Made by a program: the position numbers and the translations under genes | Notes under the pieces: model-generated | What the model saw: the letters and a program-made list of their open reading frames with translations, nothing else | Databases searched by the model: none | Told to the model about the DNA's origin: nothing | From: Rhodoferax sp. | GTDB taxonomy: Bacteria; Pseudomonadota; Gammaproteobacteria; Burkholderiales; Burkholderiaceae_C | Length of the DNA: 18,281 nt | Reading direction: 5' to 3' | Assembly (NCBI GenBank): GCA_029865675.1 | Contig: JARXAU010000085.1 | Location: 1 to 18,281, forward strand | Shown here: positions 15,532 to 18,281 of the stretch, piece after piece | How positions within the stretch are numbered: the first letter of the stretch is position 1 | How the letters are laid out: the number at the start of each line of letters is the position of its first letter

Positions 15532-17370
15532 ATGGCCATGCGCTCCCATTATTGCGGTCTCGTGACCGATGCCCTTCTGGGCCAAACCGTTTCGCTGTGC
15601 GGCTGGGTAAACCGCCGCCGTGACCACGGTGGAGTTATTTTTGTTGACCTGCGTGACCGCGAGGGCTATGTACAAGTGGTCTGCGACCCCGACCGTGCCG
15701 AGATGTTTAAGACAGCGGAAGGCCTGCGCAGCGAGTTTTGTGTGCAGATCAAGGGCTTGGTGCGCGCGCGCCCCGAAGGCACGGTCAATGAAAACCTCAA
15801 AAGCGGAAAAATTGAAGTGCTGTGCCACGAGCTGATCGTGCTCAACCCCTCGGTGACGCCACCCTTCCAGATTGACGACGACAACCTGTCCGAGACCACG
15901 CGCCTGACGCACCGGGTGCTGGACCTGCGCCGCCCCTACATGCAAAACAATCTGATGCTGCGCTACCGCGTGTCTATGGAAGTGCGCAAGTTCCTCGATG
16001 CCAACGGGTTTGTCGACATTGAGACGCCCATGCTGACCAAGAGCACGCCCGAGGGCGCGCGCGACTATCTGGTGCCCAGCCGCGTGCATGACGGTCAGTT
16101 TTTTGCGCTGCCCCAATCGCCCCAGTTGTTCAAGCAGTTGCTGATGGTGGCTGGGTTTGACCGGTACTATCAGATCACCAAGTGCTTTCGCGACGAAGAC
16201 CTGCGCGCTGACCGCCAGCCCGAGTTCACGCAGATTGATATAGAGACCTCGTTTTTGGGCGAAGAAGAGATTCGCGATATGTTCCAGGGCATGATCACGA
16301 CGGTGTTCAAAAACACGATTGGTGTGGACCTTGGTGATTTCCCGGTCATGAGCCATGCCGACGCGATGCACATCTATGGCTCGGACAAGCCGGATTTGCG
16401 TGTCAAGCTGCAGTTCACCGAGCTGACTGACGTGATGGCCGACGTGGACTTCAAGGTGTTTGCCGGTGCAGCCAACATGAAAGGCGGCCGTGTGGTGGCG
16501 CTGCGTGTGCCCGGTGGCTCCACCGAGGTCGGCGGCATCAGCCGCGGTGAGATCGACGCCTACACCGAGTTCGTCAAGATTTACGGTGCCAAGGGTCTGG
16601 CCTACATCCGGGTCAACGACATCTCCAAGGGTCCGTGCCTAGATGGCCCCTCGCGGTGGCCTGGTTTGCAAAGCCCCATTGTCAAAAACATCCACGACAA
16701 AGCCCTCGCTGAAGTGCTGACGCGTACCGGCGCCCAGGACGGTGACCTTATTTTCTTTGGCGCCGACAAGGCCAAGGTGGTCAACGACGCCATTGGCGCA
16801 CTACGGATCAAGATTGGCCATAGCGAGTTTGGCAAGAAAAATGGCCTTTTCGAGACCGGCTGGCGGCCGATGTGGGTGGTGGACTTTCCGATGTTTGAGT
16901 ACGACGAAGAAGCACAGCGCTACACCGCCACGCACCACCCGTTTACTGCGCCTAAAGACGGTCATGAGGACTGGATGGTCACCGCGCCAGAGAAATGCAT
17001 TTCTAAAGGCTATGACGTGGTGCTAAACGGCTGGGAAATGGGCGGCGGCTCGGTGCGTATCCACCGAGCCGATGTGCAGCAAAAAGTGTTTGACGCCCTG
17101 AAGATCACGCCCGAAGAAGCGCAGCTCAAGTTCGGCTTCTTGCTCGACGCCCTGCAATACGGCGCGCCGCCGCATGGTGGCCTGGCCTTTGGTCTGGACC
17201 GCGTGGTGACGCTGATGACCGGCGCCGAATCGATCCGCGACGTGATCGCCTTCCCCAAAACCCAGCGGGCGCAGTGTTTGCTAACCCAAGCACCCAGCCC
17301 GGTGGATGAGAAGCAGTTGCGGGAGTTGCACATCCGCTTGCGCAGCGCTGAGCCAGTCAAACCGGTTTAA
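15532..17370 (+). CDS. aspS: Aspartyl-tRNA synthetase (probably non-discriminating type)
   Basis: Class IIb synthetase that attaches aspartate to tRNA(Asp), and probably also to tRNA(Asn) when GatCAB is present. The 612-residue length is typical of the bacterial type. It has an N-terminal OB-fold anticodon-binding domain (1-110, with LCGWVNRRRDHGGVIF), motif 2 FRDEDLRADRQPEFTQID (about 219), the GAD insertion domain in the middle, and motif 3 GLAFGLDRVV (about 550). His32 and Gly83 occupy the positions where E. coli AspRS has Leu and Lys; His/Gly there is associated with relaxed tRNA(Asn) recognition in Pseudomonas. The start at ATG 15532 (MAMRSHYCG) matches relatives; an in-frame ATG at 15538 is an alternative. 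Confidence 0.97.
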   Translation: MAMRSHYCGLVTDALLGQTVSLCGWVNRRRDHGGVIFVDLRDREGYVQVVCDPDRAEMFKTAEGLRSEFCVQIKGLVRARPEGTVNENLKSGKIEVLCHELIVLNPSVTPPFQIDDDNLSETTRLTHRVLDLRRPYMQNNLMLRYRVSMEVRKFLDANGFVDIETPMLTKSTPEGARDYLVPSRVHDGQFFALPQSPQLFKQLLMVAGFDRYYQITKCFRDEDLRADRQPEFTQIDIETSFLGEEEIRDMFQGMITTVFKNTIGVDLGDFPVMSHADAMHIYGSDKPDLRVKLQFTELTDVMADVDFKVFAGAANMKGGRVVALRVPGGSTEVGGISRGEIDAYTEFVKIYGAKGLAYIRVNDISKGPCLDGPSRWPGLQSPIVKNIHDKALAEVLTRTGAQDGDLIFFGADKAKVVNDAIGALRIKIGHSEFGKKNGLFETGWRPMWVVDFPMFEYDEEAQRYTATHHPFTAPKDGHEDWMVTAPEKCISKGYDVVLNGWEMGGGSVRIHRADVQQKVFDALKITPEEAQLKFGFLLDALQYGAPPHGGLAFGLDRVVTLMTGAESIRDVIAFPKTQRAQCLLTQAPSPVDEKQLRELHIRLRSAEPVKPV

Positions 17371-17423
17371 TGGTGCACCTGGCCCAGGCAATGCAACCGG
17401 CGAGCGGCATGGTCATTGGAGGT

Positions 17424-18041
17424 TTAGTCGGTGGGTCTGGCTGCTAGGGCCTGCTGGTAAGCCTTGCGTGTAGTAGGTGACACGGCTGCGAGAAGCTGTA
17501 AATAGCGGGTCCTGTGGCGTGTCCACATGCGGGCTGACGCCACCGTCTTAGAGCGGCAAAACCAATGGCAGCTGTGCTGCAGCAACAAGAGTTCTGCACT
17601 GAGGCGAAATGCTCTGTCCCTATCGGTGAGCTGATCCACGTTTGCGATGCCATCGGCAATACCTTGCGCATGCACCCGCAACAGCACGCGAAAATCAAAG
17701 CTGGCGCCGGGCAGCCAGTGCACGGACAAAGGCAAGCTGATCGGCAATGTGCTGGCCCTCCAGTTGGCACCCTCGGACTTGTCCACGTCCTTCACCAGTT
17801 GCTCAAGCTGTCTTCCCACTGTGTGCTCGTGTTGTTCCAAAAAGTGCCAAACGCTACGGCGACGCTCCAGATCGGTTTCCCCCATGGCTCGCAAATAACC
17901 CTGGGTAAGCGTCTCCATCAGAGTCTCGATCTGAAAGCTGCGCAGATAGCGGCCCAAAAGGGTGATACGTTGGCGCTGTTCCCAGGCTCTGCGCGATTGA
18001 AAGGTAAAGGCCAGAATGGCAAACAAAATCAGCGTGTTCAT
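17424..18041 (-). CDS. Hypothetical protein with N-terminal membrane helix
   Basis: I do not recognise the family. The 205-residue product begins with a short hydrophobic segment (MNTLILFAILAFTFQ), likely a single membrane anchor or uncleaved signal, followed by a basic, mostly helical soluble domain rich in Arg, Gln and Leu (for example RRAWEQRQRITLLGRYLRSF and LERRRSVWHFLEQHEHTVGR). A central part, STLPISLPLSVHWLPG, looks more strand-like. The ATG at 18041 is chosen; a TTG immediately before it is less likely. It starts 28 bp after the stop of the ABC-type ATPase gene on the same strand, so the two are probably one operon. It converges on aspS, 53 bp away, and no terminator hairpin with a T-run is seen in the gap. 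Function is unknown. Confidence 0.75.
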   Translation of the reverse strand: MNTLILFAILAFTFQSRRAWEQRQRITLLGRYLRSFQIETLMETLTQGYLRAMGETDLERRRSVWHFLEQHEHTVGRQLEQLVKDVDKSEGANWRASTLPISLPLSVHWLPGASFDFRVLLRVHAQGIADGIANVDQLTDRDRAFRLSAELLLLQHSCHWFCRSKTVASARMWTRHRTRYLQLLAAVSPTTRKAYQQALAARPTD

Positions 18042-18069
18042 CAAAAATTCAGTCCCAGTAAAAGCACGT

Positions 18070-18281
18070 TCATACCGTTTTGAGCGCGCCGTGTTGCAAA
18101 CACAGCGACTGTTTTAGCGGCAGAGCAATGGGCGCTTGGTAGTCAGCAATCACGCAGGCACGATTGGGGCTGCGCGCTAAGCGCTCCAGCCATTGGCGCA
18201 CGCAGTTTACGGACGCCTGGTCCAAGGCAGCAAAGGGTGTGTCCATCAATACCAGCCGTGCGCCGCTGGCAAATGCCGCAG
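18070..18281 (-). CDS. ABC-type ATPase, C-terminal part only (runs off the window edge)
   Basis: Only the last 69 codons are present; the gene continues beyond position 18281. The visible part reads ASGARLVLMDTPFAALDQAS, which matches the Walker B strand (RLVLMD) and D-loop (ALD) of an ABC transporter ATP-binding subunit, followed by VRQWLERLARS and VIADYQAP. It is loosely like short CcmA-type exporters' ATPases. The residue after the Walker B Asp is Thr (codon ACA), where the catalytic Glu normally stands, and the switch-histidine position in VIADYQ has no His. The ATP hydrolysis machinery therefore looks degenerate. The Walker A and signature motifs are outside the window. It is probably co-transcribed with the adjacent hypothetical gene. 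Confidence 0.6.
   Translation of the reverse strand, partial: AAFASGARLVLMDTPFAALDQASVNCVRQWLERLARSPNRACVIADYQAPIALPLKQSLCLQHGALKTV

Noticed and set aside
17378..17388. CCTGG-C-CCAGG palindrome between aspS and the convergent gene
   Set aside because: Short stem with a 1-nt centre and no T-run on either strand, so it is not convincing as a terminator.

Overview
The window looks like an ordinary chromosomal segment from a betaproteobacterium of the order Burkholderiales, most likely family Comamonadaceae (Rhodoferax/Polaromonas/Acidovorax type). The reasons are high GC, dense coding on both strands, the sequence character of the GluTR, AspRS and UbiE proteins, and the gene orders ubiE-(Tim44-like)-ubiJ-ubiB and fmdB-DUF502-aspS. 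No transposase, integrase, phage gene, CRISPR array, tRNA or rRNA was seen, and no stretch longer than about 150 bp lacks a gene.

Left part (1-5832): hemA (glutamyl-tRNA reductase) is on the minus strand. Divergent from it are a small three-helix membrane protein and a GNAT acetyltransferase whose start overlaps the previous stop. Converging on these is a minus-strand, translationally coupled trio, read right to left: a four-helix DUF2975 membrane protein, a 78-residue XRE-type HTH regulator and an S9-family peptidase predicted to be a lipoprotein. An AT-rich promoter region with two copies of TTGCGAT lies in front of the trio. Upstream of it on the same strand is a UgpQ-type glycerophosphodiester phosphodiesterase.

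Middle part (5978-14358), all plus strand: a 1309-residue DUF3683/FAD/Fe-S/CCG oxidoreductase, a DUF971 protein and then the ubiquinone block ubiE, a Tim44-like membrane protein, ubiJ and ubiB (ubiJ/ubiB overlap by ATGA). The FAD/Fe-S enzyme would be expected to pass electrons to quinone, so its place before ubiquinone biosynthesis genes makes metabolic sense, though no functional link is shown.

Right part (14420-18281): fmdB-like zinc-ribbon gene (with its own TATAAT box), a DUF502 membrane protein and aspS, whose residues match the non-discriminating AspRS type. Converging from the right edge are a gene of unknown function and the 3' end of an ABC-type ATPase that lacks the usual catalytic Glu and switch His.

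Most promising for follow-up: the DUF2975-HTH-S9 lipoprotein operon with its repeat-flanked promoter, the Tim44-like gene inside the ubiquinone block, and the degenerate ABC ATPase/unknown gene pair. None of these can be called a new system from sequence alone.
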